NCBI GenBank assembly: GCA_964542255.1
Contig: CAZITV010000040.1
Coordinates: 1 to 14,748, forward strand
Direction: 5' to 3'
From: CAYMSF01 sp964542255
GTDB lineage: Bacteria; Verrucomicrobiota; Lentisphaeria; Victivallales; Victivallaceae
Length of the DNA: 14,748 bases
How positions within the stretch are numbered: the first letter of the stretch is position 1; the number at the start of each line of letters is the position of its first letter. A model generated the notes under the pieces. It worked only from the letters and a program-made list of their open reading frames with translations, was not told where the DNA came from and did not search any database. A program made the position numbers and the translations under genes. Of this stretch, positions 4,810-13,930 are shown in pieces.

Positions 4810-7350
4810 ATGAATAATTTGAAGCTATACAATGTTAATCCAAAGATTCCAGAACCATTGAAGTTTTTGGAGGAATTGTCATACAATATTTGGTGGTGCT
4901 GGAATTTCGATGCAATTGAATTGTTTCGCCGTATCGATATTAATTTGTGGCGCTCAGTGCATGGCAATACCCGTCTCTTCTTGAATTTAGTTTCTCAGGA
5001 GCATCTCGAAGAGTTATCGCATGAACGCGGCTTTTTGGATATATTGAAACGCGTTGAGCAGGTATATCGCAAACAGGTGCGGCATGACCACCATGATTTG
5101 CATTCACGTAGAGTTGCGTATTTTTCTTTGGAATACGGAATTCACGAAAGTTTGCGTTTATATTCCGGCGGTCTTGGCGTGTTAGCCGGCGATCATCTCA
5201 AAGCAGCGTCTGATTTAAACCTGCCAATTGTCGGTGTTGGGTTACTCTATCATCAGGGGTATTTTAAGCAGGCGCTTGATGCAAATGGACGGCAGAACGA
5301 GCGATATCCGGAAAATGAGTTGAATTATATGCCAATTGTCCGTGCACGCGATGCGTCTGGGGGCGAGATTAATGTCAAGGTTCGTCTGCTTGATCGTGAA
5401 GTTGTGGCCGCAGTGTGGAAAATGGAAGTCGGCACTGTTCCGTTAGTGCTGTTGGACACCGAAATACCTGAAAATCCCGATGATTTCAAGGAAATTACTT
5501 GGCGGCTGTATGGTGGTGACAAACGAATGAGGCTGCACCAAGAATTACTGCTTGGCATGGGCGGTTATGATGCGCTGGTTAAAATGGGATATAGTCCGGC
5601 AGTTTGTCATATGAATGAAGGACACGCGGCCTTCTTGAGTCTCGCCAGAATTATTCATTTGATGCAAAAAGAAAAACTCGATTTTGATACGGCAGTCACG
5701 GTGGTGTGGCGTTCAAATATTTTCACCACCCATACCCCGGTTCCGGCTGGCAACGAATTTTTTGATATTAGCTTGGTTAGGCCATATCTTGAATCAATTT
5801 TGAATCCGCATGGGATTGATGTCAGTCGTGTGCTAAATTGGGGAATGCCTCCTTTGCAAAACGATGTGCATGAACTTTCTATGACCATTTTGGGTTTAAG
5901 AATGGCTAACTTTAGTAACGGTGTCAGCCGTCTGCATGGAGAAGTGGCCAGAAAAATGTGGAAAGACTTATGGCCTGGACGGCCAATTGATGAAATTCCA
6001 ATCGGTCATATTACCAATGGCGTTCACATTGCTTCGTGGATATCTGAACGCAATAAGTTGTTGTTTGACCATTACCTCAGTCCAGGATGGATGGAGACGC
6101 AGTGTTCAAAGCGCCATAAAATTATGGTTGATAATATCCCGGATGAGGAATTATGGCACACCCATGAAATGTGCCGTTTAACGCTGGTCAGGCACGCCCG
6201 AAACAGGCTAAAGATGCAGATGAAAAGCCGCTATGCACCGTCACGCGAAATGACCACAACAAAAAATATTCTTAACCAGGATATCTTGACAATTGGATTT
6301 GCACGGCGCTTCGCAACATATAAGCGTGCCAATTTATTGCTGCGGTCGCCAGAACGCTTGAAAGCACTGTTGAACAATCCGGAGCATCCTGTGCAGATTA
6401 TCTTTGCCGGTAAGGCACATCCCGCTGATGAGCTAGGCAAACGGTTGATACAGGATATCCTTAATTTTGCCAATGAACATGATTTAAGGCATCGTTTGGT
6501 ATTTCTTGAGGATTATGATATTGGTTTGGCGCGTTATTTAGTGCAGGGCGTTGATGTATGGCTGAATACGCCACTGCGACCGCAGGAGGCTAGTGGTACT
6601 TCCGGAATGAAAGCGGCTATTAACGGCGTGCTTAACTGCAGTATTCTGGATGGATGGTGGGTAGAAGGCTACACTCCTGAATGCGGCTGGGCAATACCTA
6701 GTGATGATGGTTATGATAATAGCGACGAGCGTGATGCCGTAGAAGCACAGGCATTATATAACATCCTTGAGAATGAGGTTGTCCCAGCATTTTACGAACG
6801 TTCCGAGGGTGACCTGCCGCAACGCTGGGTTAAGATGATGAAAGAATCCATCAAAATGGCGATGGGATGCTTTGCCAGTATCCGCATGGTGGGAGAATAT
6901 CATGACCGTTTCTATCAGCCTGCGCTGCATAATTTTGATGACTTAATGAAGAACAATGCAGAAAAGGCGGTAAGGATGGTCGCTAATAAGCGTCGTTTCG
7001 ATCGTTATCACGATCAAATTTATATTGATTGTCCTAAAACAGAAGTTAATCTGAGCAGTCTGCGTGTTGGTGATAAATTTAAAGCTACTGTAAATGTTTA
7101 TTTGGGTGAATTGAGCCCGGATGAAGTTGACGTTGAGATTTATTACGGTCAAGTTGACAGCCAAAACCAAATTAAACACAGTAATACATCAATTATGAAA
7201 GTGTTATCTTCTTCCGGCAATGGCAATTATGTATATGAATATTCTTTGACGTGCTCTCATTCTGGACGTTTTGGTTTAACCGCACGGGTAACACCGGCAG
7301 GTCATGATTGGGATAACAGCATTCCAGGTTTTATCAAATGGGCAGAATGA
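4810..7350 (+). CDS. glgP: Alpha-glucan (glycogen) phosphorylase, GT35, DUF3417 type
   Basis: Phosphorolyses alpha-1,4-glucan to glucose-1-phosphate with pyridoxal phosphate. The 846-residue protein belongs to the branch with an N-terminal DUF3417 domain (about residues 10-120, with SYNIWWCWN) and a C-terminal extension after about 720, rather than the E. coli MalP/GlgP branch. Family blocks in order: YSGGLGVLAGDHLKAASD, HMNEGHAAFLSLARI, FTTHTPVPAGNEFFD, NGVHIASWIS, IGFARRFATYKRANLLLR, FAGKAHPADE and EASGTSGMKAAINGVLN, where Lys601 is the expected PLP-binding lysine. No key residue looks missing. It opens the operon and is followed by glgA after 36 bases. There is no convincing Shine-Dalgarno, only GGGG eight bases before the ATG. 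Maltodextrin rather than glycogen could be the main substrate. Confidence 0.96.
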   Translation: MNNLKLYNVNPKIPEPLKFLEELSYNIWWCWNFDAIELFRRIDINLWRSVHGNTRLFLNLVSQEHLEELSHERGFLDILKRVEQVYRKQVRHDHHDLHSRRVAYFSLEYGIHESLRLYSGGLGVLAGDHLKAASDLNLPIVGVGLLYHQGYFKQALDANGRQNERYPENELNYMPIVRARDASGGEINVKVRLLDREVVAAVWKMEVGTVPLVLLDTEIPENPDDFKEITWRLYGGDKRMRLHQELLLGMGGYDALVKMGYSPAVCHMNEGHAAFLSLARIIHLMQKEKLDFDTAVTVVWRSNIFTTHTPVPAGNEFFDISLVRPYLESILNPHGIDVSRVLNWGMPPLQNDVHELSMTILGLRMANFSNGVSRLHGEVARKMWKDLWPGRPIDEIPIGHITNGVHIASWISERNKLLFDHYLSPGWMETQCSKRHKIMVDNIPDEELWHTHEMCRLTLVRHARNRLKMQMKSRYAPSREMTTTKNILNQDILTIGFARRFATYKRANLLLRSPERLKALLNNPEHPVQIIFAGKAHPADELGKRLIQDILNFANEHDLRHRLVFLEDYDIGLARYLVQGVDVWLNTPLRPQEASGTSGMKAAINGVLNCSILDGWWVEGYTPECGWAIPSDDGYDNSDERDAVEAQALYNILENEVVPAFYERSEGDLPQRWVKMMKESIKMAMGCFASIRMVGEYHDRFYQPALHNFDDLMKNNAEKAVRMVANKRRFDRYHDQIYIDCPKTEVNLSSLRVGDKFKATVNVYLGELSPDEVDVEIYYGQVDSQNQIKHSNTSIMKVLSSSGNGNYVYEYSLTCSHSGRFGLTARVTPAGHDWDNSIPGFIKWAE

Positions 7351-7386
7351 TTTATGGCGCAAAATTACGTTAATGGATTTTAGAAT

Positions 7387-8907
7387 ATGAAGAAAAAAGC
7401 CAGCAAGAAACCGAGAATTTTGATTGTTACTCCGGAGATTACCTATTTGCCGGAAGGAATGGGCAATATGTCCAATAACCTTCAGGCCAAAGCTGGTGGA
7501 CTGGCGGACGTTTCTGCATCATTGGTGGCTGCATTGTTTAAGCAGGGGGCCGATGTCCATGTTACACTGCCGCATTACCGCCGGATGTTTCATATTGATG
7601 TTGGCAATTTAATCAGTAGTGAACTGATGGTTTACAAGAGCAATTTGTCCAATTCCAGAATTCATTTAGCGGAAGACAGAGCATTTTATTATCGTGATAC
7701 GGTTTACAGCAATTACAATGAAGACAGTATCAAATTTGCTTTGGCTTTTCAACGTGAAATTATCAATAACATCATTCCAAAGGTGTCGCCGGACTTGGTT
7801 CACTGTAACGACTGGATGACCGGGTTGGTCCCGGCCGCAGCACGGCGAATGGGGATTCCCTGTTTATTTACAGTTCATAACATCCATACCCAGAAAATAA
7901 CGTTAGACTATATCGAAGACCGCGGTATTGACGCCGCCGAGTTTTGGAATAACTTATATTTCAACCGCCAACCCATAAATTATGAGGAAAGCCGTTCTGG
8001 CAATCCGGTGGATATGCTTACCAGCGGAATCTTTGCTTCTCACTATATTAATACAGTTAGTCCGACATTTTTAGATGAAATTGTGCAGGGACAGCATAAA
8101 TTTATCCCAGGCAATATTCAACATGAAATTTCCTGTAAATATCATTCCGGTTGCGCATTGGGAATTTTAAATGCACCGGACGAAACTTTTTTGCCGGAAT
8201 CAGATGTGATGATTGCGGAAAAATTTACGCATCAAAATCATACCGCTAAAAAAATAGCTAATAAACTTATTTTTCAGCGCAAGACTGGTTTACAGGTGGA
8301 TGGTTCAGCGCCACTTTTCTTTTGGCCGTCGCGGCTTGACCCGGTGCAAAAGGGCTGTCAGTTATTGACTGATATTCTCTATCGGGTAGTTTCTGACTAT
8401 TGGAATGATAAGCTGCAAATTGCGATTGTGGCTAACGGCGCTTATGAACGATATTTCCATGAAGTGGTAAGAACTCATAATCTCCATAAACGGGTGGCTG
8501 TGTGTAAATTTGATGAATCTTTGTCGCACTTGGGGTATGCCGCCTCAGATTTTATGTTGATGCCGTCGAAGTTCGAACCGTGCGGCTTGCCTCAGATGGT
8601 CAGCCCGATTTATGGTTCGCTATCTGTTGTTCATGATACCGGCGGCCTTCACGATACCGTTGAGCATTTGGACACATCCAGCAATACCGGAAATGGTTTT
8701 GTGTTTAAGCATTATAACCGGGAAGGATTGCGGTGGGCAATGGATGAGGCAATGTCGTTTTATCGCCTCCCACAAGAGATTAAAGCAGCACAAATTGCCA
8801 GGATAATGCAGCAATCCCGTGCCAGATTTAATCACTCGGTTACTGCGCAGCAGTATATTGGCATTTACGAAAAGATGCTCGACCGTCAACTGGTTTTCCA
8901 GGAATAG
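7387..8907 (+). CDS. glgA: Glycogen synthase, GT5, with extended N-terminal loop
   Basis: Transfers glucose from a nucleotide sugar, by family ADP-glucose, to the non-reducing end of alpha-1,4-glucan. In 506 residues the N-terminal starch-synthase domain has VTPEI, then a longer than usual loop (about 18-33) before the nucleotide-sugar motif KAGGLADV (35-42), then LPHYRRMF, HCNDW and VHNIHTQ. The C-terminal GT-B domain has PSRLDPVQKG (conserved Arg about 316 and nearby Lys), SKFEPCGLPQM (about 393-403, with the catalytic Glu) and HDTGGLHDTV. The usual GILNGID is GILNAPD here. The length is close to ordinary GlgA (about 480). It sits between glgP and glgB, three bases before glgB, with a weak ribosome binding site. 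No glgC is present to confirm the donor. Confidence 0.93.
   Translation: MKKKASKKPRILIVTPEITYLPEGMGNMSNNLQAKAGGLADVSASLVAALFKQGADVHVTLPHYRRMFHIDVGNLISSELMVYKSNLSNSRIHLAEDRAFYYRDTVYSNYNEDSIKFALAFQREIINNIIPKVSPDLVHCNDWMTGLVPAAARRMGIPCLFTVHNIHTQKITLDYIEDRGIDAAEFWNNLYFNRQPINYEESRSGNPVDMLTSGIFASHYINTVSPTFLDEIVQGQHKFIPGNIQHEISCKYHSGCALGILNAPDETFLPESDVMIAEKFTHQNHTAKKIANKLIFQRKTGLQVDGSAPLFFWPSRLDPVQKGCQLLTDILYRVVSDYWNDKLQIAIVANGAYERYFHEVVRTHNLHKRVAVCKFDESLSHLGYAASDFMLMPSKFEPCGLPQMVSPIYGSLSVVHDTGGLHDTVEHLDTSSNTGNGFVFKHYNREGLRWAMDEAMSFYRLPQEIKAAQIARIMQQSRARFNHSVTAQQYIGIYEKMLDRQLVFQE
8900..8903 (+). promoter_or_regulatory. Ribosome binding site of glgB
   Basis: AGGA lies inside the last codons of glgA, seven bases before the glgB ATG at 8911. 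With only three bases between the glgA stop and this ATG, it fixes the glgB start and implies coupled translation. Confidence 0.7.
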
Positions 8908-8910
8908 ATA

Positions 8911-10959
8911 ATGCTCAAGCGTCATCCTAATATTCCATTGAAACTTTCCCATGATTCTTGGCTGGAACCTTTTTTGCAAAAGTTGGAAGACCGTGCCGTT
9001 GCCGCCAAAACAATGGAAACTAAGTTAACCGGCAAGCATCAAACATTAGTTGATTTTGCTTCCGGGCATGAATACTTTGGTCTGCATTTTCGCGATGGCA
9101 GATGGATTTTTCGGGAGTGGGCACCCAACGCGACAGAAATATTTCTAATCGGTGAATTTTCTAATTGGCTGGAAAAACCGGAATATTCGCTGCATCGTGC
9201 AAATTCTCACGGCGTCTGGGAAATAGAACTTGAACAACATCTGTTAGCGCATGGCATGTTATATCGTTTGAGTGTGCATTGGCACGGAGGCTCAGGCAGC
9301 CGCATTCCAGTTTATTCCCGACGGGTAGTACAGGACAAATCTTCAAATATTTTCAATGCTCAGGTTTGGCAACCTCAATATTCATATCAGTGGCGAAATC
9401 CCAGTCCTTCACCGCGCATTCAAGAAGCATTAATTTACGAAGCACATGTTGGCATGTCGCGAGAGTTTGCCGGAGTTTCTTCGTACCGTCAGTTCAAAGA
9501 TGAAATTGTGCCTCGCATAGCAACTGCCGGATATAATACTATTCAATTAATGGCAGTTATGGAACATCCATATTATGGTTCATTCGGTTACCATGTTTCC
9601 AATTTTTTTGCCGCATCCTCGCGTTTTGGCACGCCGGAGGAGCTTAAGGAGTTGGTTGATGTCGCGCACGCCCACGGGCTGCGTGTTATTATCGATATTG
9701 TTCACTCACATGCGGTGCGCAATGAATCAGAAGGACTGGGCAAGTTTGATGGTACACGTTACCAGTATTTTCACGAGGGCGGGCGAGGGGAGCATTCTGC
9801 ATGGGATTCTTATTGCTTTAATTACGCAAAACCTGAAGTGCTGCATTTTTTGTTGTCAAACTGCCGTTACTGGCTTGACGAATACCATATCGACGGATTT
9901 CGTTTTGACGGCATTACCAGTATGCTATATTTGCATCACGGACTTGGATATGCGTTTACAACTTATGACGATTATTTTGGGAACAATGTTGACGAGGATG
10001 CTATAGTTTATTTAACCCTGGCAAATAAACTGATACACGCGGTAAATCCGCATGCGGTAACCATCGCCGAGGATGTTAGTGGAATGCCTGGATTGGCTGC
10101 ACCGGCTGTTCAAAACGGCTGCGGTTTTGACTATCGTCTTGCTATGGGAGTTACAGATTTTTGGTTTAAACTATTTGATATAAATGATGAATGCTGGAGT
10201 ATGTCTGGGCTTTGGCATGAATTGAATAACCGCCGTAAAGATGAGAAAACCATTAGCTATGTTGAATGTCACGACCAGTCGATTGTCGGTGGACAAACGG
10301 TAATATTCCGTTTAGCCGGAGCTGATATGTATCATGCTATGCATTGCAGTGACTCAAACTTGAATATTGAACGCGCGGTTGCCATTCACAAAATGTCACG
10401 TCTGATTACGCTGGCTACTGCCGGCAATGGCTATCTTAACTTTATCGGCAATGAATTTGGTCATCCTGAATGGATTGATTTTCCGCGTTCGGGTAACGAT
10501 TGGTCATATCATTATGCGCGTCGCCAATGGTCTTTGTGCGATAATAAAGATTTGCGTTATTCGCAACTAGCTAAATTTGACCGAGAAATTATGCGGCTTG
10601 CTACTGACAATAATTTGATTGGAGGTGGAGTTCCTCAGGCGCTGGTGATTGATGATGATAAAAAAACTATTTGTTTCGAACGCTCAGGTCTTTTTTTCTT
10701 TTTTAATTTTCATCCGCATGATTCTTATGTTGATTATTGCTGTGAGGCCTTGCCTGGTGAATATCAGTTGGTCATTGATACTGACTCTGGCAGCTTTGGC
10801 GGACATGGTCGTATCGCCGCCAACCAGCACTATTTCACTATTGCCGAAAAATGCAAAAAAAATATTCACAACCGACTAAGTATTTACTTGCCGTCACGCA
10901 CTGCAATGGTACTGAAAAAAATAATTTATACCAAAGATCAATCATTTGTCTATCAATGA
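8911..10959 (+). CDS. glgB: 1,4-alpha-glucan branching enzyme, eukaryote-type (GH13_8-like)
   Basis: Cuts an alpha-1,4 chain and rejoins it by an alpha-1,6 bond, creating glycogen branches. The 682-residue protein has an N-terminal CBM48 region (about 52-160, with REWAPNATEIFLIGEFSNW) and a GH13 barrel. The catalytic set is intact: Asp333 in GFRFDG, Glu387 in IAEDVSG and Asp455 in ECHDQ. Several blocks (DGFRFDGITSMLYLHHG, VDEDAIVYL, AEDVSGMPGL, GYLNFIGNEFGHPEW and SYHYARRQW) match the human/plant branching enzyme line rather than E. coli-type GlgB. The assignment to CAZy subfamily 8 is my reading of these motifs. It is the last gene of the glgPAB operon, three bases after glgA. No terminator is obvious downstream. 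Confidence 0.95.
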   Translation: MLKRHPNIPLKLSHDSWLEPFLQKLEDRAVAAKTMETKLTGKHQTLVDFASGHEYFGLHFRDGRWIFREWAPNATEIFLIGEFSNWLEKPEYSLHRANSHGVWEIELEQHLLAHGMLYRLSVHWHGGSGSRIPVYSRRVVQDKSSNIFNAQVWQPQYSYQWRNPSPSPRIQEALIYEAHVGMSREFAGVSSYRQFKDEIVPRIATAGYNTIQLMAVMEHPYYGSFGYHVSNFFAASSRFGTPEELKELVDVAHAHGLRVIIDIVHSHAVRNESEGLGKFDGTRYQYFHEGGRGEHSAWDSYCFNYAKPEVLHFLLSNCRYWLDEYHIDGFRFDGITSMLYLHHGLGYAFTTYDDYFGNNVDEDAIVYLTLANKLIHAVNPHAVTIAEDVSGMPGLAAPAVQNGCGFDYRLAMGVTDFWFKLFDINDECWSMSGLWHELNNRRKDEKTISYVECHDQSIVGGQTVIFRLAGADMYHAMHCSDSNLNIERAVAIHKMSRLITLATAGNGYLNFIGNEFGHPEWIDFPRSGNDWSYHYARRQWSLCDNKDLRYSQLAKFDREIMRLATDNNLIGGGVPQALVIDDDKKTICFERSGLFFFFNFHPHDSYVDYCCEALPGEYQLVIDTDSGSFGGHGRIAANQHYFTIAEKCKKNIHNRLSIYLPSRTAMVLKKIIYTKDQSFVYQ

Positions 10960-11007
10960 AAGCGAATTGTTATTAGCAAGAAATTGCATGTCGAATAGTG
11001 TTGAATG

Positions 11008-11019
11008 AACCAGCTGGTT
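11008..11019. repeat. Perfect 12-base palindrome in the convergent gap
   Basis: AACCAG-CTGGTT is a perfect inverted repeat without a loop, in the 147 bases between the convergent glgB and pgsA. With no loop and no T-run on either side it is not a standard terminator. The rest of the gap shows no gene. Confidence 0.4.
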
Positions 11020-11106
11020 ACGGCTGCGGCTCAGGTGGGTCTATGCGATGAATGAAGCATTTTGGGCGGTTTTATTCTTATTGGAACTACCTTAATCCTT
11101 ATCTGC

Positions 11107-11706
11107 TCAGGGGGTGTTTAGCAGTCGCCGGTGCCGATAAAAATATCCAACTCCAGAAAAAATCGTTATTATTACGATTCCCCAAAGGAAAATTGCCCAG
11201 ATTAAAGATATTTTAATATTATAAAACATATCGCGTTGAATATCAAATAATCCTATCCATGAAGCGCCAGCTATGGCAAGCATAAGCATTTGCAGCGCTG
11301 TTTTTAATTTACCCCAGCGGTCAGCAGAAATTACATGTCCTTTTTGAATCGCGAGCATTCTAAGGCCGGTAACCAGAAATTCACGGGTTATTACCACGAC
11401 TGCAATCCATGCCGGCATATAATTGAATTCAACCATCATAAGCATCGCGGCGGTTACAAATACCTTATCTGCCAGCGGGTCCATCAACGCACCGAAATCA
11501 GTAATTTGATTGTATCTTCTTGCAATATATCCATCGAGAATATCAGTAATTCCTGCGATAATCGCCAGAATATAAGCGACAATTCTTATTACGTGAATGT
11601 TGTTGGCGGAGATGTATGCATTTTCGCTAATATTGGCTAGAATCAAAAAAATAAATACTATGATTATGCGGCCGACAGTTAAGGAGTTTGGGACATTTAA
11701 TTTCAT
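11107..11706 (-). CDS. pgsA: CDP-diacylglycerol-glycerol-3-phosphate 3-phosphatidyltransferase
   Basis: Integral membrane enzyme joining CDP-diacylglycerol and glycerol-3-phosphate to give phosphatidylglycerol phosphate, the committed step to phosphatidylglycerol and cardiolipin. The 199-residue protein opens with NVPNSLTVGRI, as PgsA proteins do. It carries the full CDP-alcohol phosphotransferase signature DGYIAR...G...D...D (starting near residue 62), including DPLADK. About five hydrophobic segments are visible (near 8-28, 34-55, 85-107, 130-150 and 165-187), as expected. It starts four bases after the rimO stop codon, with a purine-rich AGAGA overlapping that stop, so it is probably translated from the same transcript. 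rimO next to pgsA is a common bacterial arrangement. Confidence 0.95.
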   Translation of the reverse strand: MKLNVPNSLTVGRIIIVFIFLILANISENAYISANNIHVIRIVAYILAIIAGITDILDGYIARRYNQITDFGALMDPLADKVFVTAAMLMMVEFNYMPAWIAVVVITREFLVTGLRMLAIQKGHVISADRWGKLKTALQMLMLAIAGASWIGLFDIQRDMFYNIKISLIWAIFLWGIVIITIFSGVGYFYRHRRLLNTP

Positions 11707-11710
11707 AAAA

Positions 11711-13087
11711 TCAATCTCTAATTAATTGGGCTTCCAAGTCATATTTGCTTGCGCCGGTAATTATTGTTCTGACAAAACTACCGCTTAGTATTTTGCCGGG
11801 TTTGTTGATTACAACCGTGTTGTCAACCTGTGGTGCATCCATATAAGTTCGTCCAATTGCTTGTTTTAAATTTACACTATCAACAATAACATCAAATTTC
11901 TTCCCGACAAGTGATAGATTGTGTTTTAATGAAATTTTTGCCTGCAATGTTGCGAGTTCGTCAGCACGTCTATCCGCGGTCTCAGCGTTCACATAAGGCA
12001 TTTTTGCCGCTGGGGTTCCAATCTCAGGATAATATGGGAAAACTCCAAGCCGGTGAAATTGCTGATTTTTTACCAGCTCCACTAACTGTTGAAATTCCTT
12101 TTCGCCTTCGTACGGCAGACCGGTGATAAGTGTTGTTCTAATGGCAATGTCCGGTATGGCTTGACGCAATTTATACAATAATTGGTAAATCTCTTCGCTG
12201 GAAATTTTTCGTCCCATTTTTTTCAGAATGTTATTGTCAATATGCTGGAGCGGCATATCCAGGTAGTGAACAATATGCTTAGCATTGGCAATGACACTGA
12301 TGAGTTCATCTGTAATGTGTGCCGGGTGAGTATATAGCAGACGGATCCAATATTCCCCGCTAAATTTATCCAGCTCTTGAAGTAGTTTTGCCAAATTTTC
12401 GGATGCGTCATGCCGGTCATGTCCAAACGCGGTTATGTCCTGCGCCATAATAACTAATTCTTTTGTACCGCAATTAATTAGATTTGACACTTCCTGTCTG
12501 ATGGATGCAATTGTACGGCTATGAAGTTTCCCGCGGATCGATGGAATTGTGCAATATGCACAATTATTGTTACAACCCTCCGCTATTTTTACGTATCCGA
12601 GATGCTGCACCGTTAGCTTTAAACGCGGTGTTTTTTCATCGTAGAGAAATGAAGGTTCGGCGTGGTGTGGCAATATCTTGCTTGCCATATCAATATTCTG
12701 AAATAGCTCACTTAATTTAACTCCCATTTCTGGTATAAAATCTAATCCCGCCCATAAATCAATTTGCGGGAATTTTGTTTTGAAGATTTCATCTTTATCC
12801 CATTGAATCAGGCAGCCGCAAATAATAATCCGGCGTCTTTTAGGCGCAGCAGACTTCCATTTTACCGCAATTTCAATCGCTTCAGTTGCTTCATCGCGGG
12901 CTGGCTGAATAAATGCGCAAGTATTAATCAGATAGGCATCAGCATCAGCTTCTGACATGGTGATGCCCCAGTTCGCGGTTATTAGATGACCGGCGATTAC
13001 TTCTGTATCAACAAAGTTTTTTGTGCATCCAAGACTCACAATATATACGTTTCGTCTTACCGGATTTAAGCGTTGTTTTTTATTCAT
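11711..13087 (-). CDS. rimO: Ribosomal protein S12 methylthiotransferase RimO
   Basis: Radical SAM enzyme that adds a methylthio group to an aspartate of ribosomal protein S12, using two 4Fe-4S clusters. In 458 residues I see the N-terminal UPF0004 domain with its cluster cysteines Cys21 (SLGCTKN), Cys57 (INTCAF) and Cys92 (CGCL), then the radical SAM motif CNNNCAYC (Cys172, Cys176, Cys179). A C-terminal TRAM-like domain follows from about residue 390. The LGCTKN and NTCAFI blocks, the length and the pgsA neighbour favour RimO over the tRNA enzyme MiaB. Its ATG overlaps the stop of the upstream phosphatase gene as ATGA, so the two are translationally coupled. Confidence 0.95.
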   Translation of the reverse strand: MNKKQRLNPVRRNVYIVSLGCTKNFVDTEVIAGHLITANWGITMSEADADAYLINTCAFIQPARDEATEAIEIAVKWKSAAPKRRRIIICGCLIQWDKDEIFKTKFPQIDLWAGLDFIPEMGVKLSELFQNIDMASKILPHHAEPSFLYDEKTPRLKLTVQHLGYVKIAEGCNNNCAYCTIPSIRGKLHSRTIASIRQEVSNLINCGTKELVIMAQDITAFGHDRHDASENLAKLLQELDKFSGEYWIRLLYTHPAHITDELISVIANAKHIVHYLDMPLQHIDNNILKKMGRKISSEEIYQLLYKLRQAIPDIAIRTTLITGLPYEGEKEFQQLVELVKNQQFHRLGVFPYYPEIGTPAAKMPYVNAETADRRADELATLQAKISLKHNLSLVGKKFDVIVDSVNLKQAIGRTYMDAPQVDNTVVINKPGKILSGSFVRTIITGASKYDLEAQLIRD

Positions 13088-13923
13088 GATATAAATTCCA
13101 AATTATTCTTAATATACTCAGCAGAGGATAAATCTGGTGCAGCAACAGCATAACCTTTCAAACTCCAACATTTGCCGCTGGTAAAATCTAAGTCAAAAGA
13201 ACCGTCGCAAATATTAGTGGTTACTTTTTCCCCAGTGCCGGCAATAATAACAAATCCTAACCGTTCTAAAATCGGTAATGCTCCGGCTATATCCCAAAGT
13301 TTTGCACCTATCACATAGCCTAAAATGCGGCCAAAAATTAAATGCTGGAATGACGCCACACAACCGCTCCATGCAAACACTTGATTACTCAAATTAATAA
13401 TCGCCCGTTTTGCGGTATATTGGGAAATACTAATGATTCCATGGTGATTGAAATGGCGGTTGTTAGCTTTAACTGGCATTAATGATTCTGCTTTTAACGA
13501 ATTTGTTGACGTCAATACTTGATTGCCATTAGTTATTATCAGTTCTCCTGTTGCTGGTGAATATAGTGCGCCTTCTATAATAACTCCGTTACGCATATAA
13601 CCAATTGAAATTCCCCAAGTTGGCAATTGAATCGAGTATGGGGCAGTCCCATCAATTGGGTCTATAATCCAGCAGTTTTGCTGCAGTGCTTTACGTAAAT
13701 ACTCTTCATCGTGTATCGAAACCGTCTCTTCACCGATAAAATATGATGATTCTTCCGGGTGGTCAAGTTCGGAGGCCAGCAACTGCTCAATTTCCTTGTC
13801 TGCTGTGGTAACAATACTATTGTCAGATTTAACAGTTATCTGCGGGGTATTATAATAATGCATGGCAATACTGCCGCATCTTTCCAACAAATAGAGTATT
13901 TTATCAATATCCCATGAATTCAT
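13084..13923 (-). CDS. Inositol monophosphatase family phosphatase
   Basis: Mg2+-dependent phosphomonoesterase of the IMPase fold, 279 residues from the chosen start. The metal and catalytic residues are present: Glu65/Glu66 in IGEET, Asp88 and Asp91 in IDPIDGT, and Asp211 in LWDIAGA. The substrate could be myo-inositol phosphate, histidinol phosphate (HisN-like) or 3'-phosphoadenosine phosphate; the sequence does not decide, so I give no symbol. The segment after DPIDGT (APYSIQLPTWGISIGY) differs from the usual TNF...P form. I start at ATG 13923-13921, seven bases after the stop of the upstream gene; the frame stays open to 13995, but that would overlap the neighbour by 65 bases and add a Gln-rich stretch foreign to the family. 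It is coupled to rimO by ATGA. Confidence 0.88.
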   Translation of the reverse strand: MNSWDIDKILYLLERCGSIAMHYYNTPQITVKSDNSIVTTADKEIEQLLASELDHPEESSYFIGEETVSIHDEEYLRKALQQNCWIIDPIDGTAPYSIQLPTWGISIGYMRNGVIIEGALYSPATGELIITNGNQVLTSTNSLKAESLMPVKANNRHFNHHGIISISQYTAKRAIINLSNQVFAWSGCVASFQHLIFGRILGYVIGAKLWDIAGALPILERLGFVIIAGTGEKVTTNICDGSFDLDFTSGKCWSLKGYAVAAPDLSSAEYIKNNLEFIS

Positions 13924-13930
13924 TGTTAGG

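Noticed and set aside
4776..4967. Minus-strand open frame overlapping the start of glgP
   Set aside because: Most of it is antisense to the well-supported glgP N-terminus, with no domain match.
8620..8979. Minus-strand open frame of 119 codons across the glgA-glgB junction
   Set aside because: It is antisense to two well-supported genes, has no family signature, and its boundaries reflect codon bias of the opposite strand.
9575..10006. 143-codon plus-strand frame inside glgB
   Set aside because: It is an out-of-frame shadow of the catalytic barrel region of glgB, which has intact motifs throughout.
10960..11106. Bidirectional terminator between glgB and pgsA
   Set aside because: Only a loopless palindrome and four-base stems are visible, with no T-tract on either strand.
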